DNA from: Photobacterium sp. CCB-ST2H9
GTDB lineage: Bacteria; Pseudomonadota; Gammaproteobacteria; Enterobacterales; Vibrionaceae
Direction: 5' to 3'
NCBI RefSeq assembly: GCF_023151555.2
Contig: NZ_CP100425.1
Span: 2,914,001 to 2,978,000 of the forward strand
DNA length: 64,000 nt
Part shown: piece by piece, positions 43,087 through 51,976 of the stretch
How the letters are laid out: each line of letters opens with the position of its first letter
How positions within the stretch are numbered: the stretch's first letter is position 1
Notes under the pieces: generated by a model
Database searches by the model: none
Seen by the model: only the letters and a program-made list of their open reading frames with translations
Told to the model about the DNA's origin: nothing
Program-made: the position numbers and the translations under genes

Positions 43087-44076
43087 ATGTATCATCCCAT
43101 CCACCCCGAATGCCTGACCCTGATTCAGCAGGGACTGCAATTTGATCCGCTGTATGGCCCAGAACTGTCCAACCATTTGCCAATGGCGCTGATCGCGCTG
43201 ACTCGCTGTGGGGCCAGTCCGCTTCAGCTGCAGCGCTTTTATCAGCACCACACCCCGAACCTGCAACCCGTCCGGCAACAGGGGCACATACAGGAAACAA
43301 CCCCTGAATTGGGTGATCGCGATAGTTTTCCGGTGTTTCACCAGCAATTTCGCCAGCAGATCGCAGCTCAGGGGGTAACTCCCACACTGCAGGAATGGCT
43401 GCCTGTCTTGCTGCCGGGTCTTGCCGCCAGCGCCTTTCATGCACTCATTCGCCTCAGCTATGCCCTGGAAGCGGATGATGCCGATGAAATTGCCATGGCA
43501 CTGGCCTACTGGGCCAGCGAATATCAGCCGTTGGGAGCACTGACACTGACAGACCGCTATCAGGCTGAAGAACAGCTGGCGCAGGCTTATCAGCGTTTCC
43601 ACCACGTTCACATTCAGCCATGGATCATTACTGAACGTATCCGCGAAGTGGTCGCTCATCCGGACTATCGCCCTCTGGCAGCCGTGCCGGACACACTGAA
43701 TGAAGCAGACATGGCCCGGCTGACCATCGGCTATTATCTGGCCAGCAATGACTTCACCCTGCTCCATGGCGTCACAAGTTTTGATGCCCTGCGACAATTG
43801 CTGCCTTATGTTCCGGATCGCCAGCTGGCACTGGCTTACTACTGGCAGGCTTATGTGGCTGCTTTTTGCTCGGCACAGACGCTTCATCCGATATCTTCAT
43901 CGCCCATGACTGACATCGAAGCAGACTGGCCGTCGTGGTTCAGTGCTGTCACCGAAATGTCAGATGATCACAAGATCAAACTGGCATACAGCTGCAGCCG
44001 TCTGTATCAGGTGTTTCCGTTTGAGGAATATCTGACAGCGATCCGGATGCTGCTGGCCCACCCTGAATCATCATGA
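43087..44076 (+). CDS. Questin oxidase-like protein (DUF4243)
   Basis: A 329-residue alpha-helical protein resembling the questin oxidase family, fungal enzymes (for example AflY) that open anthraquinone rings; bacterial members are mostly uncharacterised. The resemblance rests on HALIRLSYALEADDADEIAMALAYWA, LLHGVTSFDALRQLLPY and DDHKIKLAYSCSRLY. No signal peptide or known cofactor motif is visible. It has AGGAG upstream and lies 25 bp after the VOC gene and 15 bp before the flavodoxin gene. Confidence 0.7.
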   Translation: MYHPIHPECLTLIQQGLQFDPLYGPELSNHLPMALIALTRCGASPLQLQRFYQHHTPNLQPVRQQGHIQETTPELGDRDSFPVFHQQFRQQIAAQGVTPTLQEWLPVLLPGLAASAFHALIRLSYALEADDADEIAMALAYWASEYQPLGALTLTDRYQAEEQLAQAYQRFHHVHIQPWIITERIREVVAHPDYRPLAAVPDTLNEADMARLTIGYYLASNDFTLLHGVTSFDALRQLLPYVPDRQLALAYYWQAYVAAFCSAQTLHPISSSPMTDIEADWPSWFSAVTEMSDDHKIKLAYSCSRLYQVFPFEEYLTAIRMLLAHPESS

Positions 44077-44091
44077 ATAAAGGAATAACAA

Positions 44092-44685
44092 ATGAAAACA
44101 ATTGCTCTGGTTTACTACTCCGGCTCAGGTGCGACCCACCAGATGGCTCAGGCGATTGCCGAAGGTGCCAAAACGCAGCCAGGTATTCAGGTCATGAGCT
44201 ACCGGATTTCTGACGAGGACATTCATCACGGTCGTTTCAATGATCCTGAACTCTTCGCCAGCCTCGAACAGGCCGATGCCATTCTCTTTGGCAGTCCGAC
44301 CTATATGGGTGGCCCTGCCGCTCAGTTCAAGGCGTTTGCCGATGCCAGCAGCGACAGCTGGAGTGAGCAGGGATGGCGCAACAAACTGGCCGCAGGATTT
44401 ACCGTCGGCGGCAGCCAGGGCGGCGAGCAGGACTGCACCCTGAATTACCTCGTCACTCTGGCCATGCAGCACGGGATGCTGTGGGTGGGAATGGATATGC
44501 CCAATGGTTATGATGACAAGCGAATCAACCCGATGGGGCGTCAGTTAGGCGCCAGTGGTCACACCCCGGCCGGAGAACTCAGTACAGCCGATCGGATGAC
44601 TGCAAGCCATCTCGGCCAGCGGGTTGCCGGGTTGCTGTATGCTCAGTCCGGTGCAACACACACCGCCGTTCCGGCGCTGGCCTGA
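44092..44685 (+). CDS. Flavodoxin-family NAD(P)H-quinone reductase (WrbA-like)
   Basis: A 197-residue flavodoxin-fold protein. The FMN phosphate loop is YYSGSGATHQMA at residues 8-19, and FGSPTYMGGPAAQFKAFAD and TVGGSQGGEQ form the other FMN loops. WrbA-type enzymes reduce quinones by two electrons, avoiding semiquinone radicals. It closes the operon and is followed by a terminator. AAAGGA lies before the ATG. Confidence 0.83.
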   Translation: MKTIALVYYSGSGATHQMAQAIAEGAKTQPGIQVMSYRISDEDIHHGRFNDPELFASLEQADAILFGSPTYMGGPAAQFKAFADASSDSWSEQGWRNKLAAGFTVGGSQGGEQDCTLNYLVTLAMQHGMLWVGMDMPNGYDDKRINPMGRQLGASGHTPAGELSTADRMTASHLGQRVAGLLYAQSGATHTAVPALA

Positions 44686-44691
44686 GTATAT

Positions 44692-44720
44692 AAAAAAGGC
44701 GCCGCAATGGCGCCTTTCCT
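44692..44720. terminator. Terminator between the quinone operon and tyrS
   Basis: Perfect 9-bp stem AAAGGCGCC/GGCGCCTTT with loop GCAA(T), between convergent genes. Confidence 0.8.
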
Positions 44721-44737
44721 CATGTTGGTTCAACCGA

Positions 44738-45925
44738 TTACTTTAGGGTAATCCGGGCGAATTTCCGCTTACCGACCTGATACACTGCTGTACCGGCAGC
44801 TGGTTCCAGCTTGGTGTCTTCCACTTTTTCGCCGTCGATCTTCACTGCGCCCTGACGAATCATCCGCAGCGCATCCGAAGTCGAGTTCACCAGATCCGCA
44901 TCTTTCAGCAGATTGGCAATCGCGGCACCGGCTTCGAATTCAAATTCAGGCATCTCATCCGGCATTGCGCCTTTCTGGAAGCGGTTAATGAAATCCTGTT
45001 CTGCCGCATCTGCATCCGCCTCAGAGTGGAAACGGGCAATAATTTCTTTCGCCAGCAGGATCTTCACATCACGCGGGTTACGGCCGTTAGCAATGGCTTG
45101 CTTCAACTGCTCGATTTCTTCCAGCGGACGGAATGACAGCAATTCATAGTAGTTCCACATCAGATCATCAGAAATCGACATGATCTTACCAAACATTTCT
45201 GTCGGCGCTTCGGCGATACCGATGTAGTTGTTGGCTGACTTTGACATCTTCTTCACGCCGTCCAGACCCACCAGCAGCGGCATCGTCAGAACGACCTGAG
45301 GTTTCTGACCTTCAGCTTTTTGCAGCTCACGGCCCATCAGCAGGTTGAACTTCTGATCCGTGCCGCCCAGCTCAACGTCTGTTTTCATCGCCACAGAATC
45401 GTAGCCTTGCAGCAGCGGGTACATGAATTCGTGAATCGCAATCGGGCGGCCTTCGTTATACCGCTTTTTGAAGTCGTCACGTTCCAGCATACGTGCCACC
45501 GTCTGACTCGCAGCCAGGCGGATCATGCCTTCAGCACCCAGATTGGCCAGCCAGGTGGAGTTGAACTCGATTTTGGTTTTCGCAGGATCCAGGATCTTGA
45601 ACACCTGCTCTTTATAGGTTTCAGCATTGCGCAGAACGTCTTCACGCGTCAGCGGCGGACGCGTGGTATTTTTCCCGGTCGGATCACCGACCATTCCGGT
45701 GAAATCACCAATCAGGAAAGTAACCTCATGACCCAGCTCCTGGAAGGCACGCAGCTTATTCAGGATCACGGTATGGCCCAGGTGAATATCCGGCGCTGTC
45801 GGATCCGCACCCAGTTTGATGCGCAGAGGACGATTTTCCTTCAGTTTGGCAATCAACTCTTCTTCCGGGATCAGTTCGTCGACCCCGCGCTTAATTTCCG
45901 CTAACGCTTGTTCAATGCTGGCCAT
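44738..45925 (-). CDS. tyrS: Tyrosyl-tRNA synthetase
   Basis: A 395-residue class I synthetase that charges tRNA-Tyr. The HIGH-type motif is HLGHTVIL near residue 47, the KMSKS loop is KKMSKSANN near 228, and an S4 RNA-binding domain forms the last 60 residues. It is of the shorter TyrZ-like type, with the [17 protein letters not shown] insert, not the 424-residue E. coli type. GGGAG precedes the ATG. No T-box or leader was recognised. Confidence 0.95.
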   Translation of the reverse strand: MASIEQALAEIKRGVDELIPEEELIAKLKENRPLRIKLGADPTAPDIHLGHTVILNKLRAFQELGHEVTFLIGDFTGMVGDPTGKNTTRPPLTREDVLRNAETYKEQVFKILDPAKTKIEFNSTWLANLGAEGMIRLAASQTVARMLERDDFKKRYNEGRPIAIHEFMYPLLQGYDSVAMKTDVELGGTDQKFNLLMGRELQKAEGQKPQVVLTMPLLVGLDGVKKMSKSANNYIGIAEAPTEMFGKIMSISDDLMWNYYELLSFRPLEEIEQLKQAIANGRNPRDVKILLAKEIIARFHSEADADAAEQDFINRFQKGAMPDEMPEFEFEAGAAIANLLKDADLVNSTSDALRMIRQGAVKIDGEKVEDTKLEPAAGTAVYQVGKRKFARITLK

Positions 45926-46063
45926 TCTTGTTCACTCCCACAAAATTGGCATAAAAATGATAAAGGGCAATCTTACTTGAATAGCGATGTTTTTTGAAAC
46001 CAGTTAGACTTAGGCTTGTCTTATTTTTCACTGATACGCAAAAAACATCATAACTATCATCAA

Positions 46064-47392
46064 ATGCTAATATCAAAATTTTCCCGGCTGCCACGGATGC
46101 ACCAGATTCTTATCTCCGCCATTAGCGCGGTGACTGTGCTGCTGATGCTGCTGCCGGAACCCGAGGACATGGACCAGCCCGAGCGAAAGTTTGAAATCGG
46201 CAAACTTTATCCTCTCGAACTCGATCTCAACGGCCCGCAGCTCAAAGCCAGTGGTGTGACGCCTCCTCTGCTGCCACCGCCGCTCACCTGGACAGAACAT
46301 GAAATTAAGCCCGGCGAAAGCCTGGCACTGGTCTTCGATAAAGTCGGCCTGAGTCCTGCAACCCTGTACCGCCTGATCAATGCCGATGAAGGCACAAAAT
46401 CACTGATTACCCTGCGTCCGGGCGACAAACTGCGTTTCGGACTTGATGAAAATAAGGATCTGATTCAGCTGATCCAACCAATCAATGCCACCGAAACCCT
46501 CTACATCACGCGCAAAGGCGATACCTTCTATTCGAAAAAAGAAGAGAAGAAAGTCGATACCCAACTGAATTTCGCCCAGGCCGTCATCACCTCCAGCTTC
46601 TGGAATGCGGCCACCGATGCGGGCCTGACAGCCAACCAAATCATGGAAATTGCCGGCATTTTTGGCTGGGACATCGACTTCGCACTGGATATCCGTGAAG
46701 GCGATACGTTTTCAGTGCTGTTTGAAGAGCGCTATGTCGAAGGCGAGCCAATTGGCCGGGGAAACATTCTGGCGGCTTCCTTTACCAACCTGGGACAGAC
46801 GTTCACTGCGGTAAGAAACAGCCATGACGGGAAATATTACGACCCGAACGGTCAGGCCATGCAAAAGGCCTTCCTGCGCTCTCCGGTGAACTTCCGTTAC
46901 GTGAGTTCCAACTTCAACCCGCGTCGCCTGCATCCGGTCACCGGTAAAGTCAAAGCACACCGGGGAACGGATTACGTCGCACCGGTGGGAACACCGATCT
47001 GGGCCGCCGGTGACGGTGTCGTCATGCAATCCAGCTATAACCAGTTTAACGGTAATTACGTCTTTATCCGGCACAGCTCGACGTATGTCACCAAATATCT
47101 GCACCTGAGCAAACGTCTGGTGAAAACCGGGCAGCGAGTCAAACAGGGACAGACTATCGGTAAACTGGGTCGTTCCGGACGGGTGACCGGTGCCCACCTG
47201 CACTACGAGTTTCTGGTCAACGGGGTTCACAAAAATCCGCGGACGGTTTCCCTGCCGCAGTCTGAATCGCTGAAAGGAAAGGCCAAAGCCGCTTTCATCC
47301 AGCAGGCGAATGAGCGCATCGAACAGCTCACCCAGTTCCGTCATCTGCTGGCAGCCAATACCAATGCCAGTCTGATCCCGTCGCGGGGCTAA
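46064..47392 (+). CDS. M23 peptidoglycan DD-endopeptidase (MepM/Shy-like)
   Basis: A 442-residue cell-wall hydrolase that cuts peptide cross-links to allow growth. An N-terminal membrane anchor (~12-30) is followed by an OapA/LysM-like region (~85-170), a helical linker and the M23 zinc peptidase domain (~290-410). Zinc ligands lie in HRGTDY and HLHYEF. It resembles E. coli MepM and the Vibrio ShyA/ShyC endopeptidases. The frame opens at 46016, but the ATG at 46064 fits the family better. It is divergent from tyrS. Confidence 0.9.
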   Translation: MLISKFSRLPRMHQILISAISAVTVLLMLLPEPEDMDQPERKFEIGKLYPLELDLNGPQLKASGVTPPLLPPPLTWTEHEIKPGESLALVFDKVGLSPATLYRLINADEGTKSLITLRPGDKLRFGLDENKDLIQLIQPINATETLYITRKGDTFYSKKEEKKVDTQLNFAQAVITSSFWNAATDAGLTANQIMEIAGIFGWDIDFALDIREGDTFSVLFEERYVEGEPIGRGNILAASFTNLGQTFTAVRNSHDGKYYDPNGQAMQKAFLRSPVNFRYVSSNFNPRRLHPVTGKVKAHRGTDYVAPVGTPIWAAGDGVVMQSSYNQFNGNYVFIRHSSTYVTKYLHLSKRLVKTGQRVKQGQTIGKLGRSGRVTGAHLHYEFLVNGVHKNPRTVSLPQSESLKGKAKAAFIQQANERIEQLTQFRHLLAANTNASLIPSRG

Positions 47393-47423
47393 GACTCTGC
47401 TATTCGTATAAAACTATTCGTAT

Positions 47424-47455
47424 AAAAAAGCCGTCACATCTGTGACGGCTTTTTA
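47424..47455. terminator. Terminator between the M23 gene and erpA
   Basis: Perfect 10-bp stem AGCCGTCACA/TGTGACGGCT with A- and T-runs, between convergent genes. Confidence 0.88.
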
Positions 47456-47477
47456 CGATTCAGCGAAAAAGAATTTA

Positions 47478-47819
47478 TTACACGCTGAAAGAAGCACCAC
47501 AGCCACAGGTCGTCGTGGCATTCGGGTTATTCACAAAGAAACGTGAGCCTTCCAGACCTTCCGTGTAATCCACTGTCCCGCCAATCAGATACTGCAGACT
47601 CATCGGGTCGACCACCAGGGTCACACCACTGTTTTCAATGGTGGTATCACCTTCGTTCACCTTCTCGTCAAAAGTGAAACCGTACTGGAAGCCGCTACAG
47701 CCACCGCCGGTGATATACACTCGCAGCTTCAGATTCGGGTTTTCTTCTTCCGCGATCAGCGCTTTCACCTTACTCGCTGCAACGTCAGAAAAGTTCAGCG
47801 GGATACTGGCATCGCTCAT
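47478..47819 (-). CDS. erpA: Iron-sulfur cluster insertion protein ErpA
   Basis: A 113-residue A-type carrier that delivers Fe-S clusters to target enzymes such as IspG/IspH. The three conserved cysteines are in GGGCSGFQ and the C-terminal [15 protein letters not shown] lies six bases before the ATG at 47819; a TTG six bases upstream is not needed. It is divergent from hemL, a common arrangement. Confidence 0.95.
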   Translation of the reverse strand: MSDASIPLNFSDVAASKVKALIAEEENPNLKLRVYITGGGCSGFQYGFTFDEKVNEGDTTIENSGVTLVVDPMSLQYLIGGTVDYTEGLEGSRFFVNNPNATTTCGCGASFSV

Positions 47820-48010
47820 TAGCAACCTCTCAATTCATCATCACTTGGTCATCTGACCTTTATCACGATTATCTAATACCTGACTGCTGCGTTCAAGTAT
47901 TGACCATCAAGTCTCGAATTTGCTGATCTGCGACAGGAATGGCCTCTCGCCATTGAATTCGCATTTACGTACAATAGCGCCCTTATCACCAAGGATTACA
48001 GGAAATAACC

Positions 48011-49306
48011 ATGAGCAAATCGGCTGAATTATTTGCCAAAGCACAACACACCATTCCTGGCGGTGTCAACTCTCCGGTCCGCGCATTTGCCGGCGTCGGC
48101 GGCGATCCGCTGTTTATTGAACGTGCCGACGGTGCCTATATTTTTGATGCCGATGGCAAAGCATACATCGACTATGTTGGCTCCTGGGGCCCGATGATCC
48201 TTGGCCATAACCATGTAGCGATTCGTGATGCCGTCATCGAAGCCGCCCGTCAGGGTTTGAGCTTCGGTGCACCAACCGAAATGGAAATCACCATGGCAGA
48301 ACTGGTCTCCAGACTGGTCCCTTCCATGGAGATGGTCCGTATGGTGAGTTCAGGCACAGAAGCCACCATGAGTGCCATTCGTCTGGCCCGTGGCTTTACC
48401 GGCCGCGACAAAATTATCAAGTTTGAAGGCTGCTACCACGGCCACGCCGACTGTCTGCTGGTCAAAGCCGGTTCCGGTGCCCTGACCCTGGGTCAGCCAA
48501 GTTCTCCGGGCGTTCCGGCGGACTTCGCCAAGCACACCCTGACCTGCGTCTTTAACGATCTGGACTCCGTACGTGCTGCTTTTGCAGAACATCCGGAGCA
48601 AATCGCCTGTATCATCGTCGAGCCTGTGGCAGGCAACATGAACTGCATCCCGCCGGTCCCGGGCTTCCTGCAAGGCCTGCGTGAGGTCTGCGACGAATTC
48701 GGCGCACTGCTGATCCTGGACGAGGTCATGACCGGCTTCCGCGTCGCACAAGGCGGTGCTCAGGCATACTACGATGTCAAACCGGATCTGACGACGCTGG
48801 GTAAAATCATTGGCGGCGGTATGCCTGTCGGCGCATTCGGCGGCCGTCGTGACGTCATGCAATATATCGCACCGACCGGCCCTGTTTACCAAGCTGGAAC
48901 CCTGTCCGGTAACCCGGTTGCCATGGCTGCTGGCTACGCCTGTCTGTCTGTTCTGACGCAGGAAGGCAACGAAAAACGTCTGGCCCAGACGACCCAGCAT
49001 CTGGCTGAAGGCTTCCAGGCCCTGGCTGACAAATACGGCATTCCGCTGGTGACCAATCAGGTTGGTGCCATGTTCGGCTTCTTCTTCACCGATCAGGAAA
49101 ACGTTCACAACTATCAGGACGTCGCGCGCTGTGACGTAGAACGCTTCAAGCGTTTCTTCAATCTGATGCTGCAGAAAGGCGTCTACCTGGCTCCGTCTGC
49201 GTTTGAAGCCTGCTTCACGTCGCTGGCCCACGGCGAAAAAGAGATTCACGCTACGCTGGAAGCGGCGGAATACGCCTTTGCAACCCTGGCTGAAGAAGCC
49301 AAGTAA
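48011..49306 (+). CDS. hemL: Glutamate-1-semialdehyde 2,1-aminomutase
   Basis: A 431-residue PLP enzyme that makes 5-aminolevulinate, the tetrapyrrole precursor, from glutamate-1-semialdehyde. The PLP lysine is Lys265 in [27 protein letters not shown] and [12 protein letters not shown] are further signatures. AGGA precedes the ATG, and a terminator follows. It is a single-gene unit. Confidence 0.97.
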   Translation: MSKSAELFAKAQHTIPGGVNSPVRAFAGVGGDPLFIERADGAYIFDADGKAYIDYVGSWGPMILGHNHVAIRDAVIEAARQGLSFGAPTEMEITMAELVSRLVPSMEMVRMVSSGTEATMSAIRLARGFTGRDKIIKFEGCYHGHADCLLVKAGSGALTLGQPSSPGVPADFAKHTLTCVFNDLDSVRAAFAEHPEQIACIIVEPVAGNMNCIPPVPGFLQGLREVCDEFGALLILDEVMTGFRVAQGGAQAYYDVKPDLTTLGKIIGGGMPVGAFGGRRDVMQYIAPTGPVYQAGTLSGNPVAMAAGYACLSVLTQEGNEKRLAQTTQHLAEGFQALADKYGIPLVTNQVGAMFGFFFTDQENVHNYQDVARCDVERFKRFFNLMLQKGVYLAPSAFEACFTSLAHGEKEIHATLEAAEYAFATLAEEAK

Positions 49307-49327
49307 AGTTTCATCAGAACACATCCG

Positions 49328-49358
49328 CAAAGGGCAGGTTTCTCCTGCCCTTTTTTAT
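49328..49358 (+). terminator. hemL terminator
   Basis: Stem AAGGGCAGG/CCTGCCCTT with loop TTTCT and a T-run. Confidence 0.88.
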
Positions 49359-49511
49359 TGCTGCCGGATACCGCCACCCCTTCAGCCCCGCCTAAACAGA
49401 TTCACTGAACTGATGTCTCTGAAATTTCAAAGAAAGATCAGCTCAGAACATTGCCACCTCCGCAAGCTGATGCAATGATGAAAGAAGTCAAAACAGCTTG
49501 AGGACAATCCC

Positions 49512-50594
49512 GTGCCAAAACCGTTTCAACCCCAGTCACGCCACTGGATGCTCGTTGCCGCATTAGTTCTGGCAGCCTATGCCAGTTACCGGCTGATCGA
49601 ACCGTATCTGGGACCCATCGTGATGGCCTTTATCATTTCCCTGCTGTTTTATCCGCTTCATGCCCGTATTGAAGGGAAACTGGGACGTCCGAACCGCTCA
49701 GCCATTCTGTCCTGCATCATCCTGACTTTCATCATCGTGATCCCGGTCCTGATCGTTTTCGCCTCGATTGTGCAACAGGGTTCGACCTTTTCGAAAGACA
49801 GCTATGCCTGGCTGACAAGTGGTGGCCCCAAAGACCTTCTGGCTCATCCTTATGCCCAGACCGCGCTGGATACCCTCAATAAATGGTCGCCGTTTGAAAG
49901 TCTGGACGTGCAGTCGATTGTTCAGAAACTGGCTACAGCGGCTTCCAAACTAGGCACCCAGTTGCTTAACATCAGCGCCAAACTGCTGGGTGATGCCACT
50001 AACTTTATCCTCAGTTTTATGCTGATGCTGTTCGTGCTGTTTTTCCTGTTGCGTGACCATAAAAAGATCGTATCCACCCTGCGCCATGTGCTGCCGCTGT
50101 CCCGCAGCCAGGAAGATGCCCTGCTGACAGAAGTCGAGCAAGTTGCCAAATCTGCGGTCATGGGCTCGTTTCTGACGGCTCTGGCACAGGGTGTCGCCGG
50201 TGGCTTTGCCATGTGGCTGGCAGGATTTCCCGGCTTATTCTGGGGATCCATGATGGCCTTTGCCTCTTTCATTCCGGTATTCGGCACAGCCTTAATCTGG
50301 CTGCCCGCAGCCCTGTATCTGCTGCTGATCAATCAGTGGGAATGGGCCGTATTCCTGGTGGCCTGGGGCATCATTGTGGTTGGATCGATCGACAACTTCG
50401 TGCGCCCGTTGCTCATGCAGGGCAATTCGGGGATGAATACCCTGCTGATTTTCTTCTCGATCCTCGGCGGTTTACATCTGTTTGGCCTGATTGGTCTGAT
50501 TTATGGTCCGATTATTTTCTCAGTGACGCTGGTTCTGTTTAAACTCTATGAAGTAGAGTTCAAAGATTTCCTGGAACAACAGGACAATCAATAA
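49512..50594 (+). CDS. AI-2E family transporter (PerM/YdiK-like)
   Basis: A 360-residue inner-membrane protein with seven to eight hydrophobic helices, of the AI-2 exporter superfamily. The pattern ADLLGIIIVAWGIIVVGSIDNFVRPLLMQG-type block near residues 280-310 and ILGGLHLFGLIGLIYGPI near the C-terminus are characteristic. Members export autoinducer-2 or act as sodium/proton antiporters, so the substrate is uncertain. The start is GTG at 49512, with GAGGA upstream. Confidence 0.85.
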   Translation: MPKPFQPQSRHWMLVAALVLAAYASYRLIEPYLGPIVMAFIISLLFYPLHARIEGKLGRPNRSAILSCIILTFIIVIPVLIVFASIVQQGSTFSKDSYAWLTSGGPKDLLAHPYAQTALDTLNKWSPFESLDVQSIVQKLATAASKLGTQLLNISAKLLGDATNFILSFMLMLFVLFFLLRDHKKIVSTLRHVLPLSRSQEDALLTEVEQVAKSAVMGSFLTALAQGVAGGFAMWLAGFPGLFWGSMMAFASFIPVFGTALIWLPAALYLLLINQWEWAVFLVAWGIIVVGSIDNFVRPLLMQGNSGMNTLLIFFSILGGLHLFGLIGLIYGPIIFSVTLVLFKLYEVEFKDFLEQQDNQ

Positions 50595-50669
50595 TCTGGC
50601 TGCCTTTCCATCCGGGCGCTTTTGTGGAACAATTCGCGCCCGGATTCAGAATCACCCACAGAGGCTCTC

Positions 50670-51707
50670 ATGTCTGCCAATGCCGCAACGTTCAGCCCTG
50701 CCAGTCAGGTAGTGGCCCGTCAAACCGACTTTTTTACCGATCGTCATGTCCTGGTCGCAGGTGAACTGGACGATCTCTATCCGGTCGAACTGGCAAAAGT
50801 TGCTGCCAGTGTGCGTGTGTTTACCACCCATTACGGCCAGCACACGGTCCTGAGCCGCAGCAGAATCAGCAGTCATTTTGGTGCTGAACTGTGCGCTGAA
50901 GATGCCAAAGGCGTTGACATGATCCTGCTGTACTGGCCGAAGGCCAAGGCAGAAGCCGAATACCTGCTGGCGATGCTGCTGGCCCGGTGCGGCAAGGACA
51001 CCGAAATCTGCATTGTGGGCGAAAACCGCAGTGGAGTGCGCAGTGCCGAAAAAATGTTTGCCGCGTATGGTCCGATCAACAAATATGATTCAGCCCGCCG
51101 CTGCAGTTTCTTCTGGGGACGTTGCCAGAACGAGGCACCAGCCTTCCAGCTTGATGACTGGTTCCGCAGCTACCCGCTGACGATCGGCGAGCAGACCCTG
51201 ACCATCCGCTCCTTACCGGGGGTGTTCAGTCATGGCGAGTTCGATCAGGGATCCCTGCTGCTGATCGAGAACCTGCCTGCTCTGTCCGGCCGGGTTCTGG
51301 ACTTTGGCTGTGGCGCCGGTGTGATCGGTGCGGTACTGAAAGCCCGCTACCCGGAAATCATGCTGGATCTGGCTGACGTCAGCGCACTGGCCATTGCCTC
51401 TGCCCGGGAGACATTCCGCGAAAACCATCTGGAAGGTCACTTTGTTGCCACAGATGTTTATTCCTCACTGCCGGAATCCTATGATTTTCTGATCAGCAAC
51501 CCGCCTTTCCATGCGGGTCTGAAAACATTCTATGCAGCCACCGAGCAGTTTATCGAACAGGCACCGGCCCATCTGAACGAAGGCGGTGAACTCGTTATCG
51601 TCGCAAACAACTTCCTGCAGTATCCGCCGCTGCTCGAACGTTGCCTGGGCGGCTATAACATTCGTGCGAAAAACAATAAGTTCTCAATTTATCACGCGAA
51701 AAAATAA
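50670..51707 (+). CDS. rsmC: 16S rRNA m2G1207 methyltransferase RsmC
   Basis: A 345-residue enzyme that methylates N2 of guanine 1207 in 16S rRNA, using SAM. An N-terminal degenerate methyltransferase-like domain (~1-165) precedes the catalytic domain (~175-340), which has the SAM loop DFGCGAGVIG and the catalytic motif SNPPFHAG. GAGG precedes the ATG at 50670, and the length matches E. coli (343). Confidence 0.93.
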   Translation: MSANAATFSPASQVVARQTDFFTDRHVLVAGELDDLYPVELAKVAASVRVFTTHYGQHTVLSRSRISSHFGAELCAEDAKGVDMILLYWPKAKAEAEYLLAMLLARCGKDTEICIVGENRSGVRSAEKMFAAYGPINKYDSARRCSFFWGRCQNEAPAFQLDDWFRSYPLTIGEQTLTIRSLPGVFSHGEFDQGSLLLIENLPALSGRVLDFGCGAGVIGAVLKARYPEIMLDLADVSALAIASARETFRENHLEGHFVATDVYSSLPESYDFLISNPPFHAGLKTFYAATEQFIEQAPAHLNEGGELVIVANNFLQYPPLLERCLGGYNIRAKNNKFSIYHAKK

Positions 51708-51821
51708 TCCGTTGCCCTGCCATTCCTGAGACTGGCGGGGCATCATTTCCGCACTTTTTCCCGCTAAATCCGTCAAAAAAGCCAAAATTGTGTCTTGGCA
51801 CACGCTTCGCAGCAGACTTCC

Positions 51822-51849
51822 TTGATTGTACGAAAAAACTCAGTATAAC
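51822..51849 (+). promoter_or_regulatory. Predicted chiS promoter
   Basis: TTGATT (51822-51827), 16-bp spacer, TATAAC (51844-51849), about 130 bp upstream of the chiS start. Confidence 0.5.
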
Positions 51850-51976
51850 CGGGTATTCTGGTGCAACCGCCTTATTCAACCGTCAAAAATACGGCTTTCA
51901 TTTTGACATCCCGAACCGGGCAAACCGGTTGCATCGCAGACAAATTGGTCAACCGCAGGTCAAAGGTCAGTCAGCA

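Noticed and set aside
47401..47426. Direct repeat ATTCGTATAAAA after the M23 gene
   Set aside because: Two short AT-rich copies just before a terminator look like a local slippage duplication, with no sign of function.
51788..51976. 63-residue N-terminal extension of ChiS
   Set aside because: It spans the predicted chiS promoter and precedes the normal membrane segment; homologues start near 51977.
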